Below are positions 1 to 11,933 of a stretch of DNA of 64,000 nucleotides, piece after piece. The stretch's first letter is position 1. Each line of letters begins with the position of its first letter. The stretch spans positions 1 to 64,000 of the forward strand of contig PDHQ01000072.1 in the NCBI GenBank assembly GCA_003339415.1. The letters run 5' to 3'. The position numbers and the translations under genes are program-made. The notes under the pieces are model-generated. The model was given only the letters and a program-made list of their open reading frames with translations. It had not been told where the DNA came from and did not search any database. The stretch is from Ophiocordyceps camponoti-saundersi (nom. inval.). Lineage: Eukaryota > Ascomycota > Sordariomycetes > Hypocreales > Ophiocordycipitaceae.

Positions 1-200
1 TATTTAGTAGTTTTATTTTTTAATTTTTAATTAGATTTTATAAAAAAATAAAAAAATATATACTATATAATATAATATCTTTTCTATATAAAAACTTATT
101 TTTAGACTTTTACCTTTTATAATAAGCCTTAAATTTTAATTTTTACTAATAGTATCTATTTTTACTAGAATTTCGAGTTAGTCGGAACTTTTTTCTAGTG
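1..200. other. AT-rich, RIP-like block
   Basis: The first ~200 bases are almost only A and T with scattered TA runs, unlike the GC-rich genes that follow. No reading frame or protein similarity is visible. In filamentous ascomycetes such blocks are usually transposon relics mutated C-to-T by repeat-induced point mutation. That origin is inferred, because no source element can be recognised here. Confidence 0.5.
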
Positions 201-3154
201 ACTGTATATAGATAGACAGAACGTTAGATGAGATGCGATAGCCGGAACGGATAACCGTTGCTTCTTTTCCCAGACTTATTCTTGTCCCGTTCTTCACCAA
301 TCGTCTGTGCTATACGAACCATCGTCATCCCGACACATTTTACTAGGCGACGTTGAAGAAATGAAGGTGTCTCGGATACGGCCTCTCGCCCCCTTACGTT
401 CGCATATGCATCTCTGCCACCTGCATATATATATGTACATACATACACGGCTTTCTTTGCATTCAGAGACAGTCGCGGGAGACACAAGAAGAAGAAGAAG
501 AAGGAAGACGGCAGAAGAACATATGGAAAGAAGAGAAACAAAGAGAGACAGAAAAAAAAAATTCTGCCCTTTCAAGGATGAGCCCTGACTATTCGCAGAT
601 TGAAAGCACCTCGTCACAGTGCATGCCCGACCGTCACTTCCGTGGAAGTATGTATCGAATGCTAGATCATCTGCACACGACACGCGCGCAACGACTATCG
701 TCTTCTACATTCCTGTGCACAGTGATTGTCATGTTGCGAGCTGACTTCGCGGCTATTGATGGCTCTTTTCATCGTCATTCTATCCGACCATTTTCGGACT
801 CGTCGTCCTTGTTTTTTTTCCTCCATCTCTTTTTGTCTACCAGGAACAAGCCGGTAATTACATACATATTTACGTCTGTTTGTACGGAATTATGTACTAT
901 TACATATCCCCTCCCTCTCTCTCTCCCTCACCCTCTCTCTCTCACATCTCCCCATCGACCACACAGTCTGACGTGCCCGCCTGTCATCCATCCCCACCCA
1001 GTCAGCTGGGCTTTGCTTATGCATGCATGCATGTCTGTCCGTCCGTCCCTGACGTCAAGCCAATCTGACACACAAGCCCATGGATCGTGCCTGTATCTGT
1101 ATGTAATCCGTACCGTCCTCCGTCCAACTGTGTATGTATGTATGCATCTTATCCATCAACCCCTTTCCAAAACCTCCTTGAAACCCCCCCCCCCCCCCCA
1201 AAGAAAATCCTATCCGTCGATCCCCTTTATTCTTCCCTCCTCATCTTCATCCCAACACCTGGATGGACAGGAACAAGGGTTTGTTTGCGCCCAAAACAAC
1301 TCAGGTATCTGGCCTGCATCCGTATCTATACTGGACCATATCCCGTACATACATACATACATACGTCTTGATTCCCCAAGCCAAGATAACTTTCCATCTA
1401 TCCATCTATCCCAGTCCCCGGAAACAACTGTTTTCCCCAACACGCATGGAAATCCCAGCCCGTCTGTTCATACCCTCATACGTACATAGACACAAAAAAA
1501 AGGGGGGGGGGGGGAAGACAAAGTCATTCACTCATTCCCACCCCTGAACAAGTCAGTATCTGAAGCGCCGCCTCGAGAACCACTCAACTCAACACCATCT
1601 CCTTCCTTCATCTTTCCTTTTCCTCTTCAGGAATTATCCCTTCCTTTGCCCCCCTATTTGTCCCCCCCCCTACCCTTTTCTCCACCGTCGCCCATCATAG
1701 TCTGTCTGGTGATGAGACACACAGCGAATCCCCCCCCCCTTTTTTCCCCCTCTGTGCATCAGTGCCATTTGGGTAGGTCGTTATTTCCGATGATGTGCCA
1801 TTATCTCCCTCACCTCATGCCATGCCATGCCATGCCACCCCCCTCTCTCTCCCCCATCCCGCCCCATCCTATCGTATCCCATCCCATCATCACACTACCA
1901 CACCCATCCACACGCGCCCCCTTACTGATACTCTTCTCTTCTGTCTCTATCCGTACACGAAATCGACCACATGAATAAACTCGGCAAATATAACTATACA
2001 CATATAGACATACATACATATAAGCAACAGCAGAAGAAGAGACCTAATAAAGAATAAACGTACGATCCGTGCATCGGGCTGGAGAGGAAGATGAATTACA
2101 CAATAAATTGTTCCCCCCCTTCATATACATACCTACATACGCACGCACGAATATGCACACAATCTAACGTGCGCATGCAACGCCGTTTCGTGTTCCATCC
2201 ATCCATCCATCCATCCATAATACAACCCGGACCGTTGCCTGTAACCGTCAGCTCCGACCCAGACGCCACAGCAGCTCTCTCTCTCTCGCACTCTCCCCCT
2301 TCCCTCGTCCCCCCCTTCTCTCCCTTGTCTTTCTCTCTCCGTCTCTCTCCGTCTCTGTCTGTCTCTGTCTGTCTCTCTCTCGGCTCTACTTCTCTTCTCA
2401 GAAAGACCGCCCGTCGTTTGATCGACTAGTCGCCGCCGTCAATGAATTCATCTACAGTAGAAACGGGAACCGGTTTCATCCGCCACACTGACCATCCCCC
2501 CCCACTTTTCTATTCTTGAATGTCTCCGGGCGCCGTACAAAAAGCCGGGCGGGATCGGCCCCACAGTCCCGGACCCACTCCATCTGGTCGGCCCCGAACC
2601 AAACGCCGTCATCACCGCTCTCAAACCGCAACGAGCTTTAAAGCCATTTGGACCTGATTTAAATAAGATACGAAGCTTATATACCTACACTCTCTGCCCC
2701 TCAGCCGTAACAACCAAGATACCATGCCAAGACTCTATATGGTAGATATACCCCCAAACTCTCCGCAACCCGCACACAGCTAGTAAGAAAACCCCAAATT
2801 ACCAAGACAAATACCCAGTAAAACACGCAACCGATTGAGTAGAAAAAGACGGCTGAGCACCATCAATATAAGCCTGAAGAAAGGGAAAAAAACGCCCATC
2901 GCTATGCATAGCCAGCTGGAGGGATGAAAAAAAAGAAGTCACCAGAGAAAGGACAGAGATCCAGATCTGTAACAAGACTGAAGGAGAGAATGGCGAGAAT
3001 TCAACTCCTCAGACGAAGAAGAGAAACAAACCAAGGAAGAAATAGAGAATATTCAAGAAAAAAAAAGGCCGGCTTAAACGGGGAGGAGAGAAGCGAATAA
3101 GAAGAAAAGTAGCAAACCAGATAACTCCCATCATCAAAAGATCAAAAGAAAACC
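201..3154. other. Low-complexity spacer without a recognisable gene
   Basis: No frame here has protein-like composition. The longest plus-strand frame (578-1489) is Ser/Pro/His-rich and is driven by CT- and CA-rich simple sequence. The stretch holds TACA/TATG tetranucleotide runs (about 427-444, 1134-1146, 1347-1366), a C16 tract (1184-1199), a GCCAT pentanucleotide run (about 1813-1837), a CCAT run (about 2195-2217) and CT-rich tracts (2275-2400). Its right end probably includes the 3' untranslated region of the minus-strand protease gene. Confidence 0.5.
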
Positions 3155-4634
3155 TCACGCATAACTGATCATGATACTGACCACCAAAGCAAGCACGACA
3201 GCCGCAAAAGGCGAAGCAGAAGACCCAACAGCCGCCGTACCGGACCGCTGACCCGGCAAGCCCGTCGTCGCGCGAACGGGATTGCTCGCGTCGACCGCGT
3301 CAGGAATCTTCCCGTCCGAGGGAATCTCCTGCACGTTGGAGGCGGTGACGTTGTAGCGCGTGTTGGCGAGGGCGATGTTCTTGCCCTGGAGGTCGTAGAC
3401 GACGTAGGCGCTGCGCAAAAAGGTGTCGCCCAGGACGTTGGCCGACGAGCCGCTCGAGCCGCCCGAGGGCATGATGCCGAGGTAGCAGGCCGAGACGCCG
3501 TCGCCGAAGCTGACGGGCCGGCCGGAGAGGCTGGTCGGGTCGATGACGAGCTCGCGGAGCGGCACCGTCACCGAGGCCGGGCTGCTAAAGTTGAACCGCA
3601 GCGAGGCCCCGCTGTCGGCCAGCGAGCAGGGTACGAAGGCGGCGCCGGACTGTTCGTTGAACCGGGCGTTGACGGCCGAGTAGATGGACTGGGTTACCCG
3701 GTTGGGGAGGTAGGAGAATGTCGAGCCGGAGTCGAGAAGGACGGCGAGAGAGAGGTTATCCGCCAGCGTCTCGTTGTTGAGAGAGAGGCTCGTCATCGTG
3801 ATGAAGAACTCGGAGAACTTCCCGTCCACTTTCTGCATCGGCATGCTGACGAGCGGCGGCTCATATCTATCGGTGTCGATCCCACCGAAGAGCACAGATC
3901 CGTCCGGGGCGTTGATGTCGTTGAGCCAGAGACTATAAGAATTCGAAGCGATGACGCCGTCGTCGACCATCTTCGCCGGAAAGTTGACATATTCGCGCTT
4001 GCTATCACCGCGCGACGCCAGCGCCTCATTAGACGAAAGACCGATGCCGAGAACAGACTGAGGCGAAGAGCTCTTATACGCGACGCCGATCTGCACGCCG
4101 CGAACCTGCTGCCCGGAGATGCGGACGTCATCGGCGACGAAGTCTCCCGCCGCGCCGGAACCGTCGACGTAGGAGATGTTGAAGAGGCTGTTGATGTACT
4201 GCGACGTCGACGACGCGTTGGCGTTGTATGTTCCTGACGGGGCGCAGGGTCGGCTGCTTTGTTCGCATAGTTGCGAGACGTTTGTGTTGATGAGGGCGTC
4301 ACTGCTTCCCGTATCGATGAGGGCCGAGATTGGCTGCGGCGGGTTCCCGATGCCGATATCGATGGTGTAGAGTCCAATCTTTTCCTCGAATCGTCAGCAT
4401 CTCTCTCTCTCTCTCTTTCACAGCCATACTCCCGACATGAGGGCGAGATCAACATACCCGATTCTGTAGCGTAGAGTTGACAGTACCATCCCTCCTCCTC
4501 AACCCCGAAAGACCCCTATCACCCACCACAACCCCACGCCGGAAATTAATCTTGAGAACCCGCGGCGACCGCCCCTCATCGACGACAGCAACGGCAACGC
4601 AGCCGATAGCCAAAAGAAGAGATGTGAACTTCAT
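3155..4634 (-). CDS. GPI-anchored aspartic protease, yapsin/candidapepsin type
   Basis: Secreted pepsin-family (A1) endopeptidase, expected at the plasma membrane or wall. Two exons: 4634-4458 and 4384-3155, about 468 residues; the donor is GTATGT and the acceptor could lie two codons further in. The protein starts with a signal peptide (MKFTSLLLAIGCVAVAVV). The first catalytic motif is DTGSSD (Asp83) and the second LLDSGS (Asp276). A flap Tyr lies in YVDGSG. A Ser-rich tail followed by a hydrophobic end (AVVLALVVSIMISYA) fits GPI attachment. Both catalytic Asp are present, so an active enzyme is expected. Family members process or shed cell-wall and secreted proteins; the substrate here is unknown. 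Confidence 0.9.
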
Positions 4635-6513
4635 GGCGACGCCTTCGTGTCAGCGCATGTAAGTGGTTGCCTTCACCCCCTTTTTCCCAATCTCTCTCCG
4701 TCTTTCGTTTTCTTCGTCGTCGGCTGCTCCCAGGAAGAGGAGGGGGAATTGGTCGTGACAACTCTCCAACAGCAGGGAAGGAATAAGTTGACAGAAAGTA
4801 AGGAAGAAACCAACACAATCTTCCAAAGACAAGCCAAAGAAAACAACACCAGAAAAATTAAAATTCAACAAAAGTAACAGGAAGAAACAACTCAAGAACG
4901 ATGATAATGAAAGAGTAGAAGACAGAAAAGAAGAAGAAAAAAAGCCGGGCCAGCCAGCAAAGAAAAATAGACGAAACACGATGACGACGAAACCAAAGCC
5001 AAGCCAACGAACAGACAAAAAAGAAGTCAGAGAGTCCTTTTCCCCACGCCCCTTGTTCCCCCTCCAAAAGAAGGGAAAAGAAGGGAAAGACAGGAAGAAG
5101 GGCCCTTTTCCCCTCCCGGAAACGCATCACACCATCCGTGCGAGCCACTCACTCAACTCTCAGAAAGTCGAAACGTAAACCGTGAGAAAAAACCTATTTT
5201 CCTCTCTTTCGCATAGTCGACCTTTTTTTTTTATTTTGGGTCGACCCGCCAAGATGGAGTCTTCAACAGGGGTCTCCATTCCCGCCTTAGGGGTGAGAAG
5301 ATACGTCCCCTTGACGAAAGAGAGAAGCTTGAACGTTCCGGCATCCCTGGGAAAAGGCGACGCAAGGCGAGAGGGCCAAAAAAAAAGAACAAGGTGGACC
5401 ATGTCCGTGAGGCTATGCTGAACGGATATTCTCCTCTGTCCTCTCTCTCGGGTGGTTTTTTTTGTCACTCCCTTCCATCCTGATTAGGAGAAGAGCAGGG
5501 GGGGGGGGGGGGGGGGCATTTGCCGCGTGGAGATTAGGTTGGCGCTCCGGAGAACCCGCCGTCGCTCGGCCGAGATGAAGAGATACAAGGAAAACGACAG
5601 GCTGAACTGAGAGAAAACAAGTCAACATCATAAACCGTAAAGAGAAAAATCCCTCTCAAGAAAAGACCGACAGTATGGCAGAACAGCATCAAATCTCACC
5701 TCGCAAAAGAGCCGCATCACAATCATCGCATAAACTCCCCGAGACGCGGCCCGGCCGGCGAAAAAAAAAAAAAGAAACCCTCTGTCACCCACAGCCCTGC
5801 CCTCAATAATGCGTGCATGCAACGGGGGCTCAGACGCAGGAAACACGCACACACCAGGCAGTAAAGAGGGGGGGGGGGGGGAAGGCTCGAGGGCCCAACC
5901 TGTTCGCACGACGTCTCAAGAAGGTTGACACGCGCTAGTCTTCTTCGGGAGTAGCTTCTCTCTGCACTCTGCAGCTTGCCCCTCTTTTGACCCACTCCGT
6001 TCCCACAGCCTCCGCATCGTAGACGGGTCACGTGCCAAAGTCATCATGATCGTCATCGTCAAGACCCTCAACTTCTTCGTAGTCGGGCGGAGTGTGTATT
6101 CCGACAACGCCGATCAGCTTTCCAAGTCGGCGGACCTTCCGGACATAATCCTCCCGTCGCTTCCAAAGACCCTCGTTTCTCAAAGGGAAGAGAGAAAAAT
6201 AAATCCCTTACACTTTGACCGAGTCCCTGTGATTCCGTGCGAGTCCCTCCCCTTCACCAGTAGCAGTCCCCTTGAACCCGCGTCCCTTGCTCAACGTCCT
6301 TTGCACAAGAAGAAGCCACTGAGCCCTTTAAACTCTAGCCGAGCTCGCCCGATTTCACACCCTAGCTCCGGACCCCAAAGCTCGCCTTACCCGCACGGCC
6401 TCTGGCTCTGAACATAATAATATGTACATGTAAAGAAAAGACAAGCCTACAAGGACGTCATCCCCCTTCCCTTCCCCGCTCATGCCGCTCCCTCCCTTCG
6501 ACCCTTCGACCCT
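4635..6513. other. Spacer between the protease and VPS18
   Basis: About 1.9 kb with only short frames of skewed composition. It includes a G19 run (5498-5516), an A-rich run (5760-5774) and a G14 run (5868-5881). It should hold the promoter of the minus-strand protease and the 3' end of VPS18. No RNA gene was recognised. Confidence 0.5.
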
Positions 6514-9498
6514 TCACAAGGCCCAATCGTCCGGATTATCGTTGCTCGTCACAAACGGCTCGTCGATACGCTTGATGGCGAGCTCGCTGCAGAGGATGCA
6601 CGCGGACGCCACCAGCGAATCCAGCTCCGCCGCCACCGCCTCTCGCCTCGGCCCGCTCACCAACCCCTTGTGAATCTGCACTTGCAGCTCCCTGATCCTC
6701 GACGCCCTCCCGACCCCGCACTGCTCCAGCACCTTTCGTCCCATGCAGTCAGAGTGGAAGGCGTGCTGGCACGGAAACACGAAGAATTGCCTGCTGTGCA
6801 GCGGCAGCCCGCACACATAACACTTCTCCCCCGGCTCCACGACGGCGTACCGCTGGTCCAGCGCCGCAATGTCCAGCTTGATGTTCGTCGCCGTCTGCCA
6901 CGACTCGTCCATCTCCTTCTTCAGCTTGTCGATGCTGCGGCTGTAGTCCTCGAGCGCGCCGCAAATCTCGTCCTTGAAGTCGTCGATGACGACAAAGTCC
7001 GGGAAGAAGACGATCAGGTCCTCAATCTTGAGCAGCTCGCACCGCTTGAGAAATTCCATGGCCGCCTTGATACCGTCCGACTTGGCAATCACCTTGCGCG
7101 CCACCGCCAGCCACAGCCGCTTCCGCAGCGCCGGCTTCGACATGGCCCGGTCCGCGATCACCGCCCCCAACTCCACCTCGTCGTGCGACAGCGCCAGGTC
7201 CACCGCCTGCAGGTACTGGCCCATGCTCGTGTAGATGTGCACGCACGACAGCGTGCGGTGGTGCTGGATGCAGAGCCGAAGCGCAAAGTCCTGGTCGTAC
7301 CGCGGCTCGTCCCCCTGCGCCTGGAGGTACGACAGCAGGCCCGACTCGTCCTTGGATCTCTGAGACGCGTACAGCGACACCAGAGTGTTGTGCACCGCCG
7401 CGTCCTTGGAGTTGAGCTGGAAGACGACGTAATTGAGGTAGCGGATCGCCTGGTTATTCTGCGGCGACGCCTCGTCCGCCAGTCCACCGTCGTACTCGAG
7501 CAGCGCCGGGATCAGGCTGCGCGGGTTCAGTTCGGCGTGCCTCGTCAACATGTCCACCGTCTCCCGCGGCACATGCGCCATGAGCACCCCGGCGTACCGG
7601 TAGAAGACGTCGGCATCCGTCTGCCTCCTGAGCACGTCGAGCGCCTCGGCCCACCGTCCGCGCTGTACCCAGTACGACAGCACGTAGTTATAGTCGTTGA
7701 CGGCCTCGGCGAAGAAGAGAAGCTCCGCCTCCCGCCCGTGACTGCTGATGACGTCGTACACCATCTTGTGGTCCAGGTCGTTCTTGTACTTGACGACGAA
7801 CTCTTGATATTCCTTCTGAAACGACCCCAGCAGCTTGCACGACTCGGCCGTGTCCAGGCTCTCCGAAAGCTCCGCCCGCGTCATGATGGTGTCGTCGAGC
7901 GAGTTGAGCTTGGCCATGTACACCTCGATCAGCCAACCGGCCAGCATCATCCGCTGCATCGTCGCCGACCTACTGGTCGCCGCCAGCTTCGTAAGGAGAA
8001 ATTGCCGCAGCGCGTCGGGCTGGTTGTTGTCCATGATGCTCAGCGCAATGTCCTCAAATGGCTTGTTGCTCCGCCCGTAGACAGTCGCCGCCTCGTTCCA
8101 GTGGCCCTTTTTGGCCAAATGATCGCCGTATGCGGCCGCAACCGTCTCCTTCTGTGCTCGAGTATGAGCATGCTGCAGCGCCGGCTCGAATTGCTTCTGG
8201 TCCATCATGATGTGCCAGATGTCGCGGTCTTCGTCCCGAACCACCATCTCGTGGATCTCGTCAGACGTGAAAAGCCAAAACGTGTTCTTCTGTGCGTCGA
8301 CGGAAAACCCGATGGCTTTCTGTCCAGCAGCGAGTACATCGTGCTCGGAAACCATCTTGCCTGTCAGCCGGTTCGTGGCAATGACCCGACCGCCGACGAG
8401 GCTGATTATGTGCCACTGCGTGAGAGCGATCGCACTGATAGCCTCCGAGGCCAGTCGCCGTCTGCTCGGAGATTCGGTCGCCATCACCTGCGCTCCACCC
8501 AGCATCTTGGACTCGGAAAACACCCTGGAACCCAGACTGCTGTCTGCCGGGACATTGAGGAGCTTGCCATGGAATACACCCTGCGACGAAAGCCATGCGT
8601 AGGCTCGGTCCGGTTCGTCCTCGGCATACGCGTTCGTCTCCGGAGGATCGGGAGACACGACAAGCGTCGAATAGGCTCCGGGCTGCGTCCGCGCTAGCTC
8701 ATGTATAACGGGTTTCTCCGATTCAAACAGCTTCGTGTAGACGGAACCGCTGCCATCGCTGGAAGAGCCGACTTTGCCAACAAGGTGGAACAGTCTGCTC
8801 TGCGTGGCGATGACGACCCTTCGGAGGTCCGACTTGGTACGCAGGCTGTCGACCCACAAGCCAGTGATGGGACCGTCGGGCAGCTTATGGAGATTCTTGA
8901 GATGCTTCACCTCCTTCTTATAGAATTCGTGGGACATTTCGATAAAGGCCTCGTAAATATTGCCGTCCGAGGCACCCAGTAGGATTTCTCGCGTCGATGC
9001 AGTCGGCAGCGAGGGGTTCCAAGCGACGCTCTCAATAGACACGCCGCGCAGTCGCCCGAGCGGCCGCGGCTGCTTCGACTGCGAATGAAGATAGTAGTTT
9101 TCGCCGTGCGCAGTGCAAATGAGGAGATGCGACGCCGTAGGATCGAGGAACATGCGCCGGATTACGCCCACCTCGGACGCCTTCTTGGGGAGGTCGATGT
9201 CTGCGGCATGGCAAGTCTGTTAGCTGGCATGATTGCATCTTCTCGAGTGATAAAAAGGTCCGTGAGGGCAGAAGGACTAGCCGTCAATGTCCTCCGGGCG
9301 GTTCAGGTCAATGCGGAGGATGCGTCCATTATGGAGAGCCAATATGATGACGTTGTTAGCCACCTGCGCGGCCACGAAGTCAGCGGCGATGGAGAACTGC
9401 AGCTGAACTCGCTCGACGGTGAAGATGGGCAGCTGATCGTCCGGCCCGGGCTTCGTCGCGTCGGCGGCGACGAAGCCGTCATCGATGTCGAGCGACAT
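6514..9498 (-). CDS. VPS18: Vacuolar sorting protein Vps18/Pep3 (HOPS/CORVET core)
   Basis: Class C core subunit of the HOPS and CORVET tethers, acting in fusion at endosomes and vacuoles. Two exons: 9498-9282 and 9200-6514, about 967 residues, near the usual family length. The N-terminal half is the Pep3/Vps18 beta-propeller (ERVQLQFSIAADFVAAQVAN, later IRRMFLDPTASHLL). An alpha-solenoid with clathrin-type repeats follows. The end is a RING-H2 finger: CYVCGLPL, then FPCQHAFHSDC, then CILC. The single intron appears to be GC-AG: splicing at GACG|GC to CAG|ACATC restores the conserved reading EDIDDIDLPKK, whereas the nearest GT would create a stop. The long plus-strand frame opposite is an antisense shadow. 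Confidence 0.93.
9201..9281 (-). other. Probable GC-AG intron of VPS18
   Basis: 81-nt intron. The donor reads CG|GCTAGT and the acceptor GCCGCAG|AC. No GT donor in this interval keeps the frame: using the GT in CTAGTCC produces TAA at the junction. Confidence 0.6.
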
Positions 9499-10475
9499 GG
9501 CATGGCTTGGCTAGATGCACTTCCTATGATGTCTCGATGAAGTCGTGTTGTGACTTGCTGTCGAGTCGTCAAGGTCGGGCGGATTACGGAAATATAGATG
9601 ATCCGCTTCTTCAGGAGTTATGATGTGCTCCCTAAGCACGGCACTTGGTCTGGGTGCTTGGAAGGCCTGTTGGGCGTCAGGATCATGGATGGGCTTAACC
9701 GGACACCCTCCCCATCTTCTATTATTAGAAGAAGAGACATATTCTTGCCTTCAATTTCATCCAGCTTGTGGTACCGACCTGTTAACCAATTCTGCTCGGA
9801 GTCGCAGACATACATACACAGAGGTATGTGCATTCACTCATACATATTTGTACCTGCATACATACGAGCCTCGGAGGCGTTCCCGCGTGATAACAAGCCA
9901 CAACTCGTAAAGGTAAAAAAAGCCAGAATGGGCGGACCACTAACAGGAAGATGACCGTCTCCTCTTTTCGACGAACAGCCAGGATTTAGTTGGCCTGCTG
10001 CTTATGCTACCTAGGTAACGTTGCCACTCCTCGCCGTGGCTCTACTGCCTCGAAAGGGGCCAACCCTTCAACACCCCCCCCCCCTCCCCCCCCTCTCACG
10101 CCAATCAACCCTTTCAGGGACGGAAAAGGGGGCCGAAGCAAAAACCTTCTAACGAGAAGCGGAAAGAAAAACACCACTGTATCCGTACAAGAGCATCGTC
10201 GCCTTCGTTCATCCGCGACGCTCGCCTTCTCTCCATCCCCCTAAAAAAAGACTTCGTCTAGAGTCGCCGGTTTGCATCAGCCCAGTATTCGAAGCATACA
10301 AGTAAGAAGTAAGACAAGAGAAGAAAGAAGCGAATCGAACATGATGCGTTGGTGTGAAAAGTGCTCCAAAATTTGCAGCCGAAATCTTCCATTCACCTCC
10401 CGGCTGTGAGTCGTGCTTTCATGGGTAGATTGAAAGACTGAATTGAGTTGCGCCCGCCTGATCCCTGAGGACTGG
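9499..10475. other. Spacer/promoter upstream of VPS18
   Basis: No coding frame is supported. It contains a TACATACA run near 9809 and interrupted C runs near 10073-10095. It should carry the VPS18 promoter and the 3' end of the methyltransferase transcript. Confidence 0.45.
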
Positions 10476-11933
10476 CTATGACACAGCCTCCTCGGCGGAC
10501 ACTCGGCCGTCCTCGGCGCTGGGCGACCTCGACTCTCTCGACAGGCAGTCAAGGGGCTTCATCGCCGCTATCGTCCGCGCCTTCACCATTAATCCTTTGG
10601 CCTTCTCCGGGTCCTTGGCAATGTTGGCCAGCTCGCGAGCCGCCTGCTCGCACGCCGTCTTGCACGTCTCGGGGTCCCAACCCATCTCTTGGGTGAGAAG
10701 GCGCAGACAGTTGGCCTCGAGGGCGTCGAGGCACGATATCAGCCAGAGCTTGCCGGCCGACTTCTCACCGACCAACATTGGGATCGCATGCTCCGTCACC
10801 TGCACGTCGACGAAACCAGACTCGACCAGGAGCTGAGCGTCCATGTGGGCTATGCCTCGCTTCCGCCCCGTCCTCTCGGCCGCAACCTCCAGGTCCCTGG
10901 CAATATTGAAGATGGGCGAGCCCTCGGAAAAGACGGTGAACCAGATTTTGACAGACTCGATGCTGTCAAAGTCGATCAGCTCGATCCATCCGCCCGGCTT
11001 CAGTGAGTCGAAGGCGCTGTCGTAGATGAAGCGCCAGTCCCGAAACGCTCCCTCCATGCAGCGAAAATGGATCAGATCGTAGTGGTCCGAGGGCCGGTCC
11101 CAGTCCTCGGCGTCTTCAATTTCGAAGAAGACATTCATAGGGACGCTGTGGGTCTCGGCGATGGCGGATATGTCGGTGCCGACGACTTCACAATCGGGAA
11201 AGAGTTCGGCCAACCTAATGGGCCATTCGCCGGTGCCCGTCCCGACGTCGAGGATATATTTGGGATTTTCCAGCGGCACGCACGTCATCTCGCCTTGTAG
11301 CAAGTGCAGAAAAACCTGGTGCTGTAGCGAGAGACGTAGTTGCTCGATCTCGTCGTTGGGCATGTAATACTCCCTGCAATAGCGTCGGCCGTGTATCTCT
11401 CGGTAGTCAAGATCCGGTACCCAAAGCGATCGAGTCGAAGCAGCACTATTGGGAATTAGCCGTGGTACAGGGGAAGTGAAGATGAAGAAAGAAAAGGGAC
11501 CGAGAGAGTTGGTCTCAACTTACTGGTCGGAGAGGACATTGTTCCTCGGGTCGTCGAGGTAGAGTTGCATCACGGTCCCGTGCGGACTGGCAGAACGAGG
11601 ATAGTGGCTCACGGGGTACAGGGACGCCGTCTCAAAGCCAGACTCGGAGCTCGAGTAAGGGTCACCGTCGTCGGCCCCATCGTCGCGACTGTCGTCAGAC
11701 ATGCTCAAGCTCCGTTCAGCATCCTCGTTGGCATCGGCGACGCTCGTCATAGCCGTCTGGGCACCGTCGCTCGCAGCCCCTTCGCTAAGGGTGCCGTCGC
11801 TGGATAGTCTATTGCTTTGCGGAAGGTTTTGGGGAGGCGCTTCATCGGGCGGCATGACGGAGATCTTGGTGTTCGGGAGCGGCCCTTCGTCCTGGACGCC
11901 GTCGTGCTCATACAGCCGGCGTTTTAGGGCCAT
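10476..11933 (-). CDS. LaeA-like SAM-dependent methyltransferase
   Basis: Class I methyltransferase of the fungal LaeA-like group. Two exons: 11933-11524 and 11445-10476, about 459 residues, joined through a GTAAGT donor and an ATAG acceptor that rebuild DYREIHGRRYCREYYMPNDE, the expected lead-in to the catalytic domain. The SAM-binding motif I is ILDVGTGTGEWP, with the acidic GTDIS after it; LKPGGWIELID is the post-motif strand. The first ~135 residues are Ser/Asp-rich and look disordered. LaeA itself is a nuclear regulator of secondary metabolism, but this family is large and has many paralogues with unknown substrates, so no regulatory role is assigned. No biosynthetic core enzyme lies nearby. 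Confidence 0.85.

Noticed and set aside
578..1489. 303-residue plus-strand frame
   Set aside because: It is built of CT-, CA- and TACA-type simple sequence and has no domain or convincing splice partner.
6670..8697. Long 675-residue plus-strand open frame
   Set aside because: It is antisense to the VPS18 exon. Its composition is Arg/Leu/Val/His-rich, as expected from the reverse strand of GC-rich coding DNA, and it shows no domain.
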